A DNA stretch of 54,905 bases from Sphingomonadaceae bacterium (GCA_021732525.1 JAKFUU010000011.1:1-54905); one strand, 5' to 3'. Positions 8,242 through 17,862 are shown, counted from the first letter of the stretch. A program made the numbers and translations. Notes: generated by a model from the sequence alone, not told the origin.

Positions 8242-8607
8242 ATGGCAACCGCAACTTCAAAATTTCCGATGGGCAAGCGGCGGATCGCATTCATTGCGGC
8301 GATCGCTTTGTTGGCAATGGCATTGATTTGGTTGATGTTTAACTTTGCCGATCTGAAAGGCAATGCACGGCTTGGGTCCAGCTATATGGCGCATGTCACC
8401 TGTTCGTGCCGGTATATTCAGGGACGAAGCTTGGCGGATTGCGCCAAGGATGGCGAGGCGGGCACCGAAATTGTCCGCATATCCGACGATCCTGAAAATA
8501 AGCGCGTTACCGCATCGGTGCCATTTTTGGCGACGGCAATGGCGCAGCGGCGCGGCCAATATGGCTGTCAGCAGTTGAATGACGCCGAGATGGACGCGCT
8601 GCGATAA
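8242..8607 (+). CDS. Small single-pass membrane protein of unknown function
   Basis: A 121-residue protein starting at ATG 8242 with a GGAGG sequence 6-9 bases upstream. It has one N-terminal transmembrane segment (about residues 13-34), followed by a periplasmic domain with four cysteines (CSC, ADC, YGC) that could form disulphides. I do not recognise a family. It is divergent from the serine hydrolase and its stop is 3 bp from the end of the convergent mnmA gene. A role together with the neighbouring hydrolase is possible but only suggested by position. Confidence 0.7.
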   Translation: MATATSKFPMGKRRIAFIAAIALLAMALIWLMFNFADLKGNARLGSSYMAHVTCSCRYIQGRSLADCAKDGEAGTEIVRISDDPENKRVTASVPFLATAMAQRRGQYGCQQLNDAEMDALR

Positions 8608-8610
8608 CGC

Positions 8611-9738
8611 TTACGCCGCTACCAACCCCAACGGCGCCGCTTCGGTTTCGGCGATCCAGCCGCCGCCCAGCACCCGGTCTCCATCGTAAAATACCGCCGC
8701 TTGTCCCGGCGCAACGCCATATTCGGGCGCATCAAAGCGCAGCCATTCGCCCTCCATCCTTGCGGGCACGGGCTTCGCCATTGACCGGACTTTTGCGGAT
8801 ATTGTCCGCCCTTCAACATTGGCGAGCCAGTTGCCTTCGGTGATTTTTGCCCGGCAAACCGCCAGCGCCGCCCGGGGCCCCACAATCACCTGACGCTGCT
8901 CTGCATTGAGACGAATGACATATAGCGGTGCCGGTTGTCCGCCCAATTCAAGCCCCTTACGCTGTCCCACAGTATAATGGATCAAGCCTTTATGTTCGCC
9001 AAGGTGGCGGCCATCGATATGGATAATGTCACCACCTTGATCGGCCTCAGGCCGAATTTTGCGCACCACGCTGGCGTAATCCCCATCGGGGACGAAGCAA
9101 ATATCCTGGCTATCGGGTTTATTGGCGACAATCAGGCCAAGCTGCATGGCGATCTTGCGAACCTGCGGCTTGGGAAGATCGCCCAGCGGGAACCGCAGAT
9201 AATCAAGCTGCGGCTGGGTTGTGGCGAATAGGAAATAGCTTTGATCCCGCGCGGGATCGAACGCGCGGTGAAGCTGCGCACCGTCCGGCCCGATCACGCG
9301 GCGGACATAATGTCCCGTTGCCAAGCAATCGGCCCCCAATTCCTTTGCCAGCCGAAACAAATCGGTGAATTTCACCCCCATATTGCACCGCACGCATGGG
9401 ATCGGCGTTCGCCCGGCCATATATTCATCGGCAAAATGATCGATCACCGATTCGCGAAACCGGCTTTCGTGATCGAACACATAATGCGCGATGCCCAGCC
9501 GGTCCGCCACCGCCCACGCATCGCGAATATCTTGCCCGGCGCAGCAGGCCCCGGCGCGTTTAACCGCGCTACCGTGATCGTAAAGCTGCAGCGTGACGCC
9601 GATGGTTTCCGCCCCGCTTTGTGCCGCGAGCGCGGCCACCACCGACGAATCGACACCGCCTGACATGGCAACAACAATCCGTTTGCCCGATAAATCTGCT
9701 CCCAATTGGAAGCTTTCTGAGGATATTTTTGGGTTCAT
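8611..9738 (-). CDS. mnmA: tRNA-specific 2-thiouridylase MnmA
   Basis: A 375-residue cytosolic enzyme that adds sulphur to uridine 34 of tRNA-Lys, -Glu and -Gln. The PP-loop is [15 protein letters not shown], and the two catalytic cysteines lie in PCVRCN and in DICFVPDG, both in the expected places. The central tRNA-binding region has GHYVR, and the C-terminal beta-barrel contains YTVGQRKGL and [11 protein letters not shown]. Length and motif order match MnmA. One of its substrates, tRNA-Glu(UUC), is the tRNA gene in this window that is occupied by an island. Confidence 0.95.
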   Translation of the reverse strand: MNPKISSESFQLGADLSGKRIVVAMSGGVDSSVVAALAAQSGAETIGVTLQLYDHGSAVKRAGACCAGQDIRDAWAVADRLGIAHYVFDHESRFRESVIDHFADEYMAGRTPIPCVRCNMGVKFTDLFRLAKELGADCLATGHYVRRVIGPDGAQLHRAFDPARDQSYFLFATTQPQLDYLRFPLGDLPKPQVRKIAMQLGLIVANKPDSQDICFVPDGDYASVVRKIRPEADQGGDIIHIDGRHLGEHKGLIHYTVGQRKGLELGGQPAPLYVIRLNAEQRQVIVGPRAALAVCRAKITEGNWLANVEGRTISAKVRSMAKPVPARMEGEWLRFDAPEYGVAPGQAAVFYDGDRVLGGGWIAETEAAPLGLVAA

Positions 9739-9905
9739 TTTGGTGTTTCTTATAGAGCCGATAATGCAGGAATGCCAGTTTTGCGTGTCCCAATCTCAAA
9801 TTGAAACAAAATTATGTGGTAATTGATAACTGCCGTTAACCTGGACTAACACAAGCTAAATCCGGCCTTTACCCATCGTTATAAACTGCCGTGTAATTTG
9901 GTGGG

Positions 9906-10295
9906 ATGGAAATGAGTTTCCCCCATCTAAACCGAAACAACGGTGCGGCCATCCGGCAGACGGATTTCCGGGCCCTGATTTCGAATGCGATCTCGCGGCA
10001 AAGCAGCGGCGTGACGATGCAGTTGATGTCGTCTGCGGCACAAAATCGCCACAAGGTTCCCAAGCAGGAGCCGGGAGCCATGGTACGGCGCATTCGCTAT
10101 TTTGCCGCCCGGCATCCAGCGGACGCACAGGCGGCACCACATGGCGCATTTTTTCCGCTAAACTGCTTGGATTTGAGCCATATCGCCAATTATGACCAAG
10201 CCGTTTACCAAGACAGTTTAGCGAATGGAAAAGTCGATGCGATATTAGGGAAAATGTCTGACTCTCAGGCGATCTTTCCGGGGCAAGAAAATTGA
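9906..10295 (+). CDS. Possible small hypothetical protein upstream of sciP
   Basis: An open frame of 129 codons whose codon use is partly GC-rich at third positions as in the surrounding genes. It starts at ATG 9906 (or 9912, which has GGGATGGA upstream) and ends 7 bp before sciP, so both could be co-transcribed. I recognise no domain; the sequence is polar with no membrane segment. It may be a real lineage-specific protein or an open frame within the sciP leader. The antisense frame at 9856-10149 looks less gene-like. Confidence 0.45.
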   Translation: MEMSFPHLNRNNGAAIRQTDFRALISNAISRQSSGVTMQLMSSAAQNRHKVPKQEPGAMVRRIRYFAARHPADAQAAPHGAFFPLNCLDLSHIANYDQAVYQDSLANGKVDAILGKMSDSQAIFPGQEN

Positions 10296-10302
10296 GGATA
10301 AT

Positions 10303-10602
10303 ATGATAGAGAACCAGAATATCCGCCCGGCAAAGGTAATTGGACCGCTCGGCGAAGCGTTAACATTGGACAGTTTGCCGCCCGCCGGCACGCGCCGCTG
10401 GGTCGTGCGCCGCAAGGCGGAGGTTGTCGCGGCGGTTAACGGCGGCTTGCTGACCATCAACGACGCGTGCGAACGTTATGATCTCACCTTGGAGGAATTT
10501 GCCTCATGGCAACGCGCGGTCGATCGTTCGGGTATGCCGGGCTTGCGTGTGACACGGATTCAGCATTATCGCGATCTTTACGAGCGGCAACAGAAATATT
10601 GA
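10303..10602 (+). CDS. sciP: SciP-family (DUF1153) transcriptional regulator
   Basis: A 99-residue protein matching the DUF1153 family over its full length: GPLGEALTLDSLP, RRWVVRRKAEVVAAVNGGLL, then a helix-turn-helix segment (DACERYDLTLEEFASWQRAVD) and a basic C-terminus. In Caulobacter SciP binds the master cell-cycle regulator CtrA and prevents it from activating its target promoters. A GAGG sequence lies close upstream of the ATG. A possible hairpin (GATGGGATT/AATCGCATC, 10674-10697) precedes a strong terminator at 10710-10739. Confidence 0.88.
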   Translation: MIENQNIRPAKVIGPLGEALTLDSLPPAGTRRWVVRRKAEVVAAVNGGLLTINDACERYDLTLEEFASWQRAVDRSGMPGLRVTRIQHYRDLYERQQKY

Positions 10603-10709
10603 CCTTTGGCGCGTCAAGCCATGGTGTAAATCATAAGCGATAAATTATGATATTAGAGCGCGGTTTAGAGCGCGATGGGATTAGACCGAATCGCATCATA
10701 TTCTAAAGA

Positions 10710-10739
10710 CCCCTCAGCGGCGCAGCTGAGGGGTTTTTT
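10710..10739 (+). terminator. Rho-independent terminator after sciP
   Basis: The arms CCCCTCAGC and GCTGAGGGG form a perfect 9-bp stem around a 6-base loop and are followed by six T residues. The structure is a textbook intrinsic terminator for sciP on the plus strand. Confidence 0.93.
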
Positions 10740-10863
10740 GCATCGTCCATCCCTTGTTAAACCTGCTTTATCCTATAAATTTGGAACTTTGGGTTGAACC
10801 GGTTATCATGGGTTTGGCCATTGAAGGATTTTGGCCTTGGAGTCGCAAACAGGAGGAGGAATT

Positions 10864-11133
10864 ATGGGTTGGATTTTGGCTATCATCATGGGCGGTATTA
10901 TGGGCTGGTTGGCCAGCAAGGTGATGAACCGCGATGCCGATATGGGCATTTTCATGAATATTATCGTCGGTTGCGTAGGATCTATTTTGGGCAGGCTGCT
11001 GTTTGGTTGGCTGCTCGGTGGCGGGCGGCTGCGCGATAGCGCGTTTGATCCGATGACGTTGCTGACATCATTCTTGGGCGCTGTGGTTCTGCTTGGCGTG
11101 GTCAATCTGGTGAAGCGGGGCAGCATCCGTTAA
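10864..11133 (+). CDS. GlsB/YeaQ/YmgE-family stress-associated membrane protein
   Basis: An 89-residue, very hydrophobic protein with three transmembrane segments rich in glycine: MGWILAIIMGGIMGWLASK, the segment around FMNIIVGCVGSILG, and FLGAVVLLGVVNLVKR. This matches the transglycosylase-associated/GlsB family (YeaQ, YmgE), small inner-membrane proteins linked with stress responses. The start at 10864 has an AGGAGGAGGAATT ribosome-binding site, which excludes the longer frame. It is monocistronic, between two intrinsic terminators. Confidence 0.9.
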   Translation: MGWILAIIMGGIMGWLASKVMNRDADMGIFMNIIVGCVGSILGRLLFGWLLGGGRLRDSAFDPMTLLTSFLGAVVLLGVVNLVKRGSIR

Positions 11134-11154
11134 ACACCCCTTATGGGTTATCAA

Positions 11155-11186
11155 AAAAGGTCGCTTGGTTGATCAAGCGACCTTTT
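11155..11186 (+). terminator. Rho-independent terminator after the GlsB-type gene
   Basis: The arms AAAAGGTCGCTTG and CAAGCGACCTTTT form a perfect 13-bp stem with a 6-base loop. Because the arms carry A and T runs, the structure can work in both directions. Confidence 0.92.
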
Positions 11187-11431
11187 GCACATGCCGCTTC
11201 ATGCGGTTATTATTGTCGTTTATGGGTGCGATTAATGTCGTTTGTCGAATAAATTTTCTGCCCGTCAATAATATGACTCTGGCTGATGCGCGTTGATCTA
11301 AAGATCGCTGATAAAATGCGCTTCCACATTGCTTCTATGGCTTGTTGCTAGTGATATATTGATGTAATACAGCTAGCAGCTTGCCGGGATTGACCCGGGG
11401 CAGCATCCACATATTCGACCAAGAGACTATT

Positions 11432-12616
11432 ATGAATTACGAATCGAGCGTCAGCGCCAATGCGGTAGCAGTGGAAACCATCCAAGAAGGTGGCAGGCGG
11501 GCCATGCGGGGATGGATTATCGCAGCGGTTCTGTTTACGCTGTTAATCGCTGCGGCGGCGGCTGCCTTTATTTTAACCCGCTCCCAAACCGATGCGACCA
11601 AGGCAGCGCAAGAGGCGGCAAAAAAAACCGCTGGACAAACCGTCACCGTTGTTGCGCCGGGGCGTGACACGGTGGACCGGATGATTAATGCGACGGGCAC
11701 TTTGGCGGCGCGGCGTGAAATCCCTGTGGGCGTCGTGGGCGAAGGCGGACGGGTCGTTCGGGTATTTGTCGATGCGGGCGACTGGGTAAAGCAGGGCCAA
11801 ACTCTCCTAAGCATCGACCGCGCGGTTCAGACGCAGGAAGGCGAATCGCTAAAGGCCCAAATTGGCGTTGCGCGCGCCGACCTGCAACTGGCAGAAAATG
11901 AGATGAAGCGGGCATTACAACTGGTCGAGCGCGGTTTTATCTCTGCCGCGGATGTCGATCGCCGCACCGCAACGCGAGATGCCGCCCGCGCCCGCGTGAA
12001 TGTTGCGATCGCGCAGTTGGGGGCGGCCACCGCCCGGACCGCAAATTTGGATGTGCGCGCGCCGGTCAGCGGCTATGTTTTACAACGCAGCGTGGAGCCG
12101 GGCCAAACGGTCAGTGCGGGCAGCGGTGTTTTATTTCGTCTGGCTCAGGGCGGCGAAATGGAGCTGCGTGCGCAGCTGGGCGAACTGGATTTGGCGGCGG
12201 TTTCAATTGGCGTTCCGGCGCAGGTATCGCCCGTTGGCAGCGCGCAGGTTTTTACCGGAAATATCTGGCAGATTTCTCCGATCATCGATGCGCAATCGCG
12301 GCAGGGGACCGCCCGGATTGCCTTGCCCTTTGATAAGGCCTTGCGCACCGGCGGTTTTGCCAATGTGGCCATTAGAGCGGGGGCCACGACCGCGCCAATA
12401 TTGCCCGAGTCCGCTGTTCAAAATGACAAAGACGGCAGCTATGTTTTCATCATCGACAAAGCGAATAAGGCCATTCGGCGCAATGTGCAGATTGGCGATA
12501 TATCGGTCAAGGGCATCGCGATAACCGCTGGGCTGGACGGGAATGAGCGTGTGGTTTTGCGCGCCGCCGGTTTCTTGACGCCTGGCGAAACCGTGACCCC
12601 CAAGTTAACGAAATAA
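11432..12616 (+). CDS. RND efflux periplasmic adaptor (membrane fusion) subunit
   Basis: A 394-residue protein from the ATG at 11432 (MNYESSVSAN). An N-terminal membrane anchor (about 30-50) is followed by the adaptor domains in order: beta-barrel start with TVDRMINATGTLAARRE, lipoyl half with VRVFVDAGDWVKQGQTLLSID, a long alpha-hairpin with AQIGVARADLQLAENEMKRA, the second lipoyl half with LDVRAPVSGYVLQ, and the barrel and membrane-proximal domains with PILPESAVQNDKDGSYVFI. It bridges the inner-membrane pump encoded 34 bp downstream to an outer-membrane channel, which is not encoded here. The exported compounds are not evident. Confidence 0.92.
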   Translation: MNYESSVSANAVAVETIQEGGRRAMRGWIIAAVLFTLLIAAAAAAFILTRSQTDATKAAQEAAKKTAGQTVTVVAPGRDTVDRMINATGTLAARREIPVGVVGEGGRVVRVFVDAGDWVKQGQTLLSIDRAVQTQEGESLKAQIGVARADLQLAENEMKRALQLVERGFISAADVDRRTATRDAARARVNVAIAQLGAATARTANLDVRAPVSGYVLQRSVEPGQTVSAGSGVLFRLAQGGEMELRAQLGELDLAAVSIGVPAQVSPVGSAQVFTGNIWQISPIIDAQSRQGTARIALPFDKALRTGGFANVAIRAGATTAPILPESAVQNDKDGSYVFIIDKANKAIRRNVQIGDISVKGIAITAGLDGNERVVLRAAGFLTPGETVTPKLTK

Positions 12617-12650
12617 CGATGACCTATCCACCGAAGAAATGGATTAAAGC

Positions 12651-15600
12651 ATGAATTTGCGAAATATATCAGCATGGTCAACCCGAAATCCGGTGGTGCC
12701 TTTGGTCTTGTTTATCGCATTGACTCTGGCTGGGATTCTCAGTTTTAACCGGATGGATGTCGTCAATAATCCCGATATTGAATTTCCTGGGGTCAACATT
12801 AGTATTTCGCAGCCCGGCGCCGCCCCGACCGAAATTGAAAATCAGATAACCCAGCGGATTGAAGCGGCGGTCCGCGGGATTAACGGTGTAAAAAGCATCA
12901 GCTCAACCGCTGGCGAAGGCAGCAGCAACACCGTTGCCGAATTTGAAATTGGCATCGATGTTAACGAAGCGCTGAGCGAGGTTAAAAATGCGGTGGATCA
13001 AACCCGCAGCGCCCTGCCCGATGGGATATTGGAGCCATTGATCAGCAAGATTGATATCGTTGGCGAGCCGATCGGTTTTTTTGCGGTCAAAGCTGATGAT
13101 ATGACTATCGAACAGCTCAGCTGGTTTGTCGATGATACGGTGGCAAAAAAATTGCTCGCGGTCGATGGCATGGCCGAAGTGGACCGATTTGGCGGGGTGG
13201 ACCGCGAAATATTGGTGATCCTCGCCCTTGAAAAAATTCAGTCGCTGGGCATTACCGCATCGCAAATCAACGCCGCACTGCGCCAGGTGAATGTGAATGC
13301 GGCGGGCGGCCAAGCCGAAGTGGGCGGAACCCGGCAATCCTTGCGGGTGCTGGGCAATGCCGATACGGCTTATGAATTGTCGCAAATTGAAATTGCACTG
13401 GGCGGCGGCCGTTCGGTCAAGCTCGCCGATATCGCCACCGTGCGCGATGCCAACAGCGAACGCAGCTCGATCAGCAAGGTAAAGGGTCGTGAGGTTGTAA
13501 ATTTCTCCATGTCGCGCGCGCGCGGCGCGTCCGATGTCACGGTATATGAAGAATCGTTAAAGGTGATGGAGACAATTTCGAAGGAAAATCCCAGCGTCGA
13601 GTTTATCTCACTGGGGACCAGCGTGGATTATACCAAGGGTCAGTATAAAAGCTCGATTGCAGCGATGATTGAGGGCGCATTGCTCGCCGTTGTTGTCGTG
13701 TTTCTATTCCTGCGCGATTGGCGCGCGACGATGATTTCGGCAATTGCCATTCCGCTGTCCGCGATCCCCACTTTTTGGTTTATGGACCTGCTTGGTTTCA
13801 ATCTCAACTTTCTATCGCTGCTGGCGCTGGGTTTGGTGGCGGGGGTATTGGTCGATGATGCCATTGTCGAAATTGAGAATATCGTGCGGCATATGCGAAT
13901 GGGCAAATCCGCTTATCAGGCGTCGATTGACGCCGCCGATGAAATTGGCCTTGCCGTTGTCGCCACATCTTTCTGTATTGTTGCCGTCTTCCTGCCGGTC
14001 GGGTTGATGCCCGGCATTTCGGGTCAGTTTTTCAAGAATTTTGGTATAACTGTCGTGGTCGCGGTGTTGATCAGCCTGGCCGTGGCGCGGATGATAACGC
14101 CGATGATGGCGGCTTATTTCCTGAAATCAAAGGGTCATGCCGAACATGGCGAAGGCCCGTGGATGGATCGCTATCTGAAGGTTTTGGCGTGGACGCTGGA
14201 CCGGTCAAAGATGGTCCAGATCCGGGCAAGCTTGCCGGGTATACGCAGCCGCTTTTTCTATACCGTTGGCGCGATTATCATGGGCTTGCTGCTGGTTATT
14301 GCGCCGGGCGTGGTTGTATTTGGATTGCACGCGGTGCTTTCGTCGCTGACCATACCCGACGCCTTGGCCACGGTGGTGACCGACAATAAAGATTCCTGGA
14401 TATGGTACTTTATTGATAAACCACTGGAAATGGCACAGTTTATCTTGGTTTTGCTCGCCGGTTTCTTGTCGGCCGCCATCCTCCTGAAATTGGGCGCACT
14501 CGGCGCATTATGCGGCGGAAAACGCTTTTACCAATCCTATCGTTATTTCGAAGCGCGTTTTCAGGATCACCGGGTATGGATGCTCGGCCTTGGTTATTTT
14601 TCCTTTCTGTTCACCGCATTGCTATTCGTCAGCACGCCGGCGCAATTTCAACCGACGATCAATGTCAATGACAGCCGGGTTCAGATCGAGGTCGTTCCGG
14701 GGACCACGCTCGAACAAACCGAAAAAATCGCGGATCAGGTATCCGAATTAATGTACCGGCAGCCGGAGGTGGAACGCGCCTTAACCCGTGTGCGGTTGAC
14801 CAATGCCACGGTGTTTGTCTCGTTAAAACCGGACCGGGATAAAACATCGATCGAATTTGAACGCGCGCTCGCGCCCGAGCTGCAGAAGATCGCCGATGCG
14901 CGCGTGACATTCCAATCGCAAACCGGCGGCGGCGGCACCGGCCGCGATATTTCGGTTATGCTCGCGGGATCCGATCCCAAGCTGCTCGAAGCATCGGCTG
15001 CAAAGCTGGTTGAGCAAATGAAAGGCCTCAATAAGCTGGTTGTTGCACCGCGGATCAACGCGGATATTAATCGCCCGGAAATTGTTATTCGGCCCTATCC
15101 CAATCTGGCGTCGCAGTTGGGTGTGACGACCGCATCCTTAAGCCAGACGATCCGTATCGCGACATTGGGCGAAATTGAGCAAAATGCCGCAAAATTTTCC
15201 CTGTCCGACCGGCAAATTCCGATCAAAGTAAGGTTGAGCGAAAATTCGCGCGAAAATATTGAAACCATCCGCAATTTGCCGGTGCCAACATCATCGGGCG
15301 GCACCGTACCGCTCAGCCGCGTTGCGGAGATTAGTTACGGTTCCGGCCCGACGGCGATTCAGCGATATAATCAAAGCCGGCGGATATTTGTCGGCGCCGA
15401 TCTTGCGCCCAATATTGTCAAGGGTGAAGCCGACGTGGCAATCAATAAATTGCCCATCCTCCAAAATCTGCCATCGGGCGTCGCGCGCGAAGCTTTTGGC
15501 GAGGAAGAATGGCAGGGCGAGTTATTGGACAGCTTTGTTATCGCATTGATATCGGGCGTGTTGTTGGTGCTCGCCACCTTAATTTTGCTTTATAAGCGCG

Positions 15601-16169
15601 TCATGTCTCCGCTTGTTAACATGGGGTCGCTGGCGCTGGCTCCGCTCGGCGGAATTTTCCTGGTCTGGATGGTCGGACAGCCGGTATCGATGCCGGTAAT
15701 GATTGGAATATTGATGCTGCTCGGTATCGTCTCCAAAAACTCCATCCTTTTGATCGATTTCGCCATTGAGGAAATGCAGCGCGGCGCGTCGCAATTGCAA
15801 GCGATTATGGACGCCGGGCATAAACGCGCGCAGCCCATTGTCATGACCACCGTGGCGATGACCGCGGGCATGGTGCCCACCGCGATTTCTTTGTCGGGCG
15901 ATGGCGCGTGGCGCGCACCGATGGGCACCGTTGTGATCGGCGGCTTGATTATGTCAACCTTGCTCACTTTGCTGATTGTGCCTGCGGGCTTTAGCTTGGC
16001 TGACAGTTTTGAAAAGCGGGTTGGCCCCTGGATGCGGCGCAATTTGCTCACCTACCGTAGCCATGATGATGACCGTATCGATGCCGAAGAGGTCGCCGCG
16101 AAAGCCGCACTGCGGCAGCCGCCCCGTTCGCCTGCGTCAATAGCCGGCGGCCTGCAACCGGCAGAATAA
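12651..16169 (+). CDS. RND efflux permease (AcrB/HAE1 family) with an extra two-helix insertion
   Basis: A 1172-residue proton-driven pump of the inner membrane. The proton-relay aspartates are in GVLVDDAIVEIENIV (TM4), and the TM10 lysine in LLGIVSKNSILLIDFA. Porter-domain landmarks are present in both halves. AcrB homologues are normally about 1030-1060 residues. The excess lies between TM6 and TM7, about residues 505-640, where two additional hydrophobic helices appear (about 535-560, FFYTVGAIIMGLLLVIAP, and 593-620, MAQFILVLLAGFLSAAI), joined by a loop with a DNKDSWIWYFID segment. The reading frame is continuous, so this is not a sequencing break. It follows the adaptor gene in one operon. 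Confidence 0.92.
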   Translation: MNLRNISAWSTRNPVVPLVLFIALTLAGILSFNRMDVVNNPDIEFPGVNISISQPGAAPTEIENQITQRIEAAVRGINGVKSISSTAGEGSSNTVAEFEIGIDVNEALSEVKNAVDQTRSALPDGILEPLISKIDIVGEPIGFFAVKADDMTIEQLSWFVDDTVAKKLLAVDGMAEVDRFGGVDREILVILALEKIQSLGITASQINAALRQVNVNAAGGQAEVGGTRQSLRVLGNADTAYELSQIEIALGGGRSVKLADIATVRDANSERSSISKVKGREVVNFSMSRARGASDVTVYEESLKVMETISKENPSVEFISLGTSVDYTKGQYKSSIAAMIEGALLAVVVVFLFLRDWRATMISAIAIPLSAIPTFWFMDLLGFNLNFLSLLALGLVAGVLVDDAIVEIENIVRHMRMGKSAYQASIDAADEIGLAVVATSFCIVAVFLPVGLMPGISGQFFKNFGITVVVAVLISLAVARMITPMMAAYFLKSKGHAEHGEGPWMDRYLKVLAWTLDRSKMVQIRASLPGIRSRFFYTVGAIIMGLLLVIAPGVVVFGLHAVLSSLTIPDALATVVTDNKDSWIWYFIDKPLEMAQFILVLLAGFLSAAILLKLGALGALCGGKRFYQSYRYFEARFQDHRVWMLGLGYFSFLFTALLFVSTPAQFQPTINVNDSRVQIEVVPGTTLEQTEKIADQVSELMYRQPEVERALTRVRLTNATVFVSLKPDRDKTSIEFERALAPELQKIADARVTFQSQTGGGGTGRDISVMLAGSDPKLLEASAAKLVEQMKGLNKLVVAPRINADINRPEIVIRPYPNLASQLGVTTASLSQTIRIATLGEIEQNAAKFSLSDRQIPIKVRLSENSRENIETIRNLPVPTSSGGTVPLSRVAEISYGSGPTAIQRYNQSRRIFVGADLAPNIVKGEADVAINKLPILQNLPSGVAREAFGEEEWQGELLDSFVIALISGVLLVLATLILLYKRVMSPLVNMGSLALAPLGGIFLVWMVGQPVSMPVMIGILMLLGIVSKNSILLIDFAIEEMQRGASQLQAIMDAGHKRAQPIVMTTVAMTAGMVPTAISLSGDGAWRAPMGTVVIGGLIMSTLLTLLIVPAGFSLADSFEKRVGPWMRRNLLTYRSHDDDRIDAEEVAAKAALRQPPRSPASIAGGLQPAE

Positions 16170-16280
16170 GCGGGTATTTTTGCCGGAGGTCGAGTACAAC
16201 TTCGTTCAGCATGCAGAAACAGGATTTTAAGGCTGTCCTGCCCACTTGACGACACCGTGTCATTTGCGGCAGGGGCAACT

Positions 16281-16946
16281 ATGGCGCATAAAAATAACAA
16301 AACGGGCGGGAAAGAAGCAATCGAACTGGACCGCCGCGGGCTGCTCTTCGTGTTGTCGTCGCCGTCGGGTGCAGGCAAATCGACATTGGCCCGCAAGCTG
16401 CTCTATTCCGATCCGCAAATTTCACTATCGGTTTCGGTCACGACGCGCCCGCCTCGTCCCGGCGAGGTAAATGGTGTCGATTATCATTTCGTCGATGTGG
16501 AAAATTTTAAGCAAATGGCGCGCCGCGGGGAGTTTATGGAATGGGCGCATGTTTTCGGCCACCGCTACGGCACGCCCAAAGCCCCGGTTGAAGCGATGCT
16601 GGCGGCGGGCAAAGACGTCTTGTTCGATATTGATTGGCAGGGCACGCAGCAGCTCTATCAAGAATCGGGGAACGATGTCGTCCGTGTATTCATCTTGCCG
16701 CCGTCGATTAAGGAATTGGAGGCGCGTTTGCGCGGCCGCGGCACCGATAGCGATGTCGTGATCGCCGAAAGGATGGCGCGGGCGAAATCGGAGATCGGCC
16801 ATTGGGATGGCTATGATTATGTGCTGATCAACGATGATATCGAAAGCTGTTTTGGCAAAATTCAGCATATTCTGGCCGCAGAACGCCTCAGCCGATCGCG
16901 GCAAAAAGGGTTGATCGGCTTTGCTCGCAAATTGGTGAATGGGTGA
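16281..16946 (+). CDS. gmk: Guanylate kinase
   Basis: A 221-residue enzyme that phosphorylates GMP to GDP with ATP. The P-loop is SSPSGAGKST (Lys33) and the GMP-binding region has SVSVTTRPPRPGEVNG followed by DYHFVD and the ...GEFMEWAHVFGHRYGTP segment. The lid and C-terminal adenine site (RGRGTDSDVVIAERM) are intact. The ATG at 16281 (MAHKNNK) is preferred to the one at 16257 because the family needs only a short extension before the P-loop. Confidence 0.95.
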   Translation: MAHKNNKTGGKEAIELDRRGLLFVLSSPSGAGKSTLARKLLYSDPQISLSVSVTTRPPRPGEVNGVDYHFVDVENFKQMARRGEFMEWAHVFGHRYGTPKAPVEAMLAAGKDVLFDIDWQGTQQLYQESGNDVVRVFILPPSIKELEARLRGRGTDSDVVIAERMARAKSEIGHWDGYDYVLINDDIESCFGKIQHILAAERLSRSRQKGLIGFARKLVNG

Positions 16947-16948
16947 AG

Positions 16949-17641
16949 CTACGCGGCCATTATTAAAAAACGTGCGGCGGCGGCAAAATCTGCCGCGCGG
17001 TCGCGGCGGTTTTTGAGCGCATAATCATCCGCCCCCCATTGTTCCTCTTGCCATAATTCGTCCGCGATCAAATCGGGCCAGATTGTTTCCGCCTGCGCCC
17101 GCCCTTCTGCCAATGCCAGCACCGCAACCAGCGAACCCGATAGCGCGGCCAGCTTTGATGCCGCCGCCAACTGCCAATCATTCAGCGCCGCGACGGCTTG
17201 CTGCAACCGCGCCACGGTGGTCGCGGGCTGCGGCATATGCATGATGCCGTGCACCAGATGGAAGCCGATAAGATAGCGCGCCTCGGCCCAATGCAACCAA
17301 TGGCCCCACGCCGCCGCCTGCCGTTCGAGCAGCGCCGCTGGTCCTTCGGCGCGGTAGCAGAAAAGATCGGTTTCGGCATATTCGCCGATGGCCGCCACAA
17401 AGGCGGCGCGCTCATTTGCCACCCGGTCAATCGCGGCGTTGGCAAAGCCTGTCATCGGCATCGCGGCGGGATCAATAATGTCGTCCACCGCATCCCATTC
17501 GACCTTCACCGCCCGCGCCAGCGCCTCATTCGGCAGATAAAGCTCGGCGCGCATAGGGGTTTTCACCGCCCGGCCATCAAGCCGAATGGCAAAGCCCGCC
17601 GCGCCGCGTTCGGTGGTCACTTTTTTCCAAAAACGTTTCAT
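16949..17641 (-). CDS. ATP12-family F1-ATPase assembly chaperone
   Basis: A 230-residue protein with the ATP12 pattern: MKRFWKKVTTE, LDGRAVKTPMRAELYLP, VKVEWDAVDDIIDPAAMPMT and the ETDLFCYRAEGP segment near the middle. ATP12 binds the alpha subunit of F1 and helps it into the ATP synthase; it is found in mitochondria and alphaproteobacteria. The start overlaps the stop of the small upstream membrane protein gene by an ATGA, and the gene ends a 3-bp gap from the convergent gmk. It is the last gene of a tightly packed run: crcB, rluA, HAD, small membrane protein, ATP12. Confidence 0.92.
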   Translation of the reverse strand: MKRFWKKVTTERGAAGFAIRLDGRAVKTPMRAELYLPNEALARAVKVEWDAVDDIIDPAAMPMTGFANAAIDRVANERAAFVAAIGEYAETDLFCYRAEGPAALLERQAAAWGHWLHWAEARYLIGFHLVHGIMHMPQPATTVARLQQAVAALNDWQLAAASKLAALSGSLVAVLALAEGRAQAETIWPDLIADELWQEEQWGADDYALKNRRDRAADFAAAARFLIMAA

Positions 17642-17862
17642 TTTTCGTCGGGTGTTTTCCATCGGCGCGCCAGAATTATCGGCAGCATGACAAATTCAAA
17701 CACGCCGACCGCAAAGAGAAAATAGCCGATCTCTACCGGCAAATCCATGAAGCCATTGACGATAATGCCCAGCGCGATCGCGATCATAATCGCCCCGGCC
17801 AGCCGTGCGGCATTCAAGGTCAGCAGCCTCTGCCGCGCCTTTGCTTCCTCTTCTGCTGTCAT
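17638..17862 (-). CDS. Small two-pass membrane protein
   Basis: A 74-residue protein with an acidic N-terminus and two transmembrane segments (about 19-37, AGAIMIAIALGIIVNGFMD, and 44-64, YFLFAVGVFEFVMLPIIL), ending in a basic tail. I do not recognise a named family with certainty, but it sits between a HAD phosphatase and ATP12 with 4-bp overlaps on both sides, an arrangement that argues for a real, coupled gene. A link to membrane-associated assembly of ATP synthase through ATP12 is only a guess from position. Confidence 0.75.
   Translation of the reverse strand: MTAEEEAKARQRLLTLNAARLAGAIMIAIALGIIVNGFMDLPVEIGYFLFAVGVFEFVMLPIILARRWKTPDEK

Noticed and set aside
9856-10149. Minus-strand frame opposite the putative small gene before sciP
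   Set aside because: Composition is unlike a protein and no ribosome-binding site is seen.
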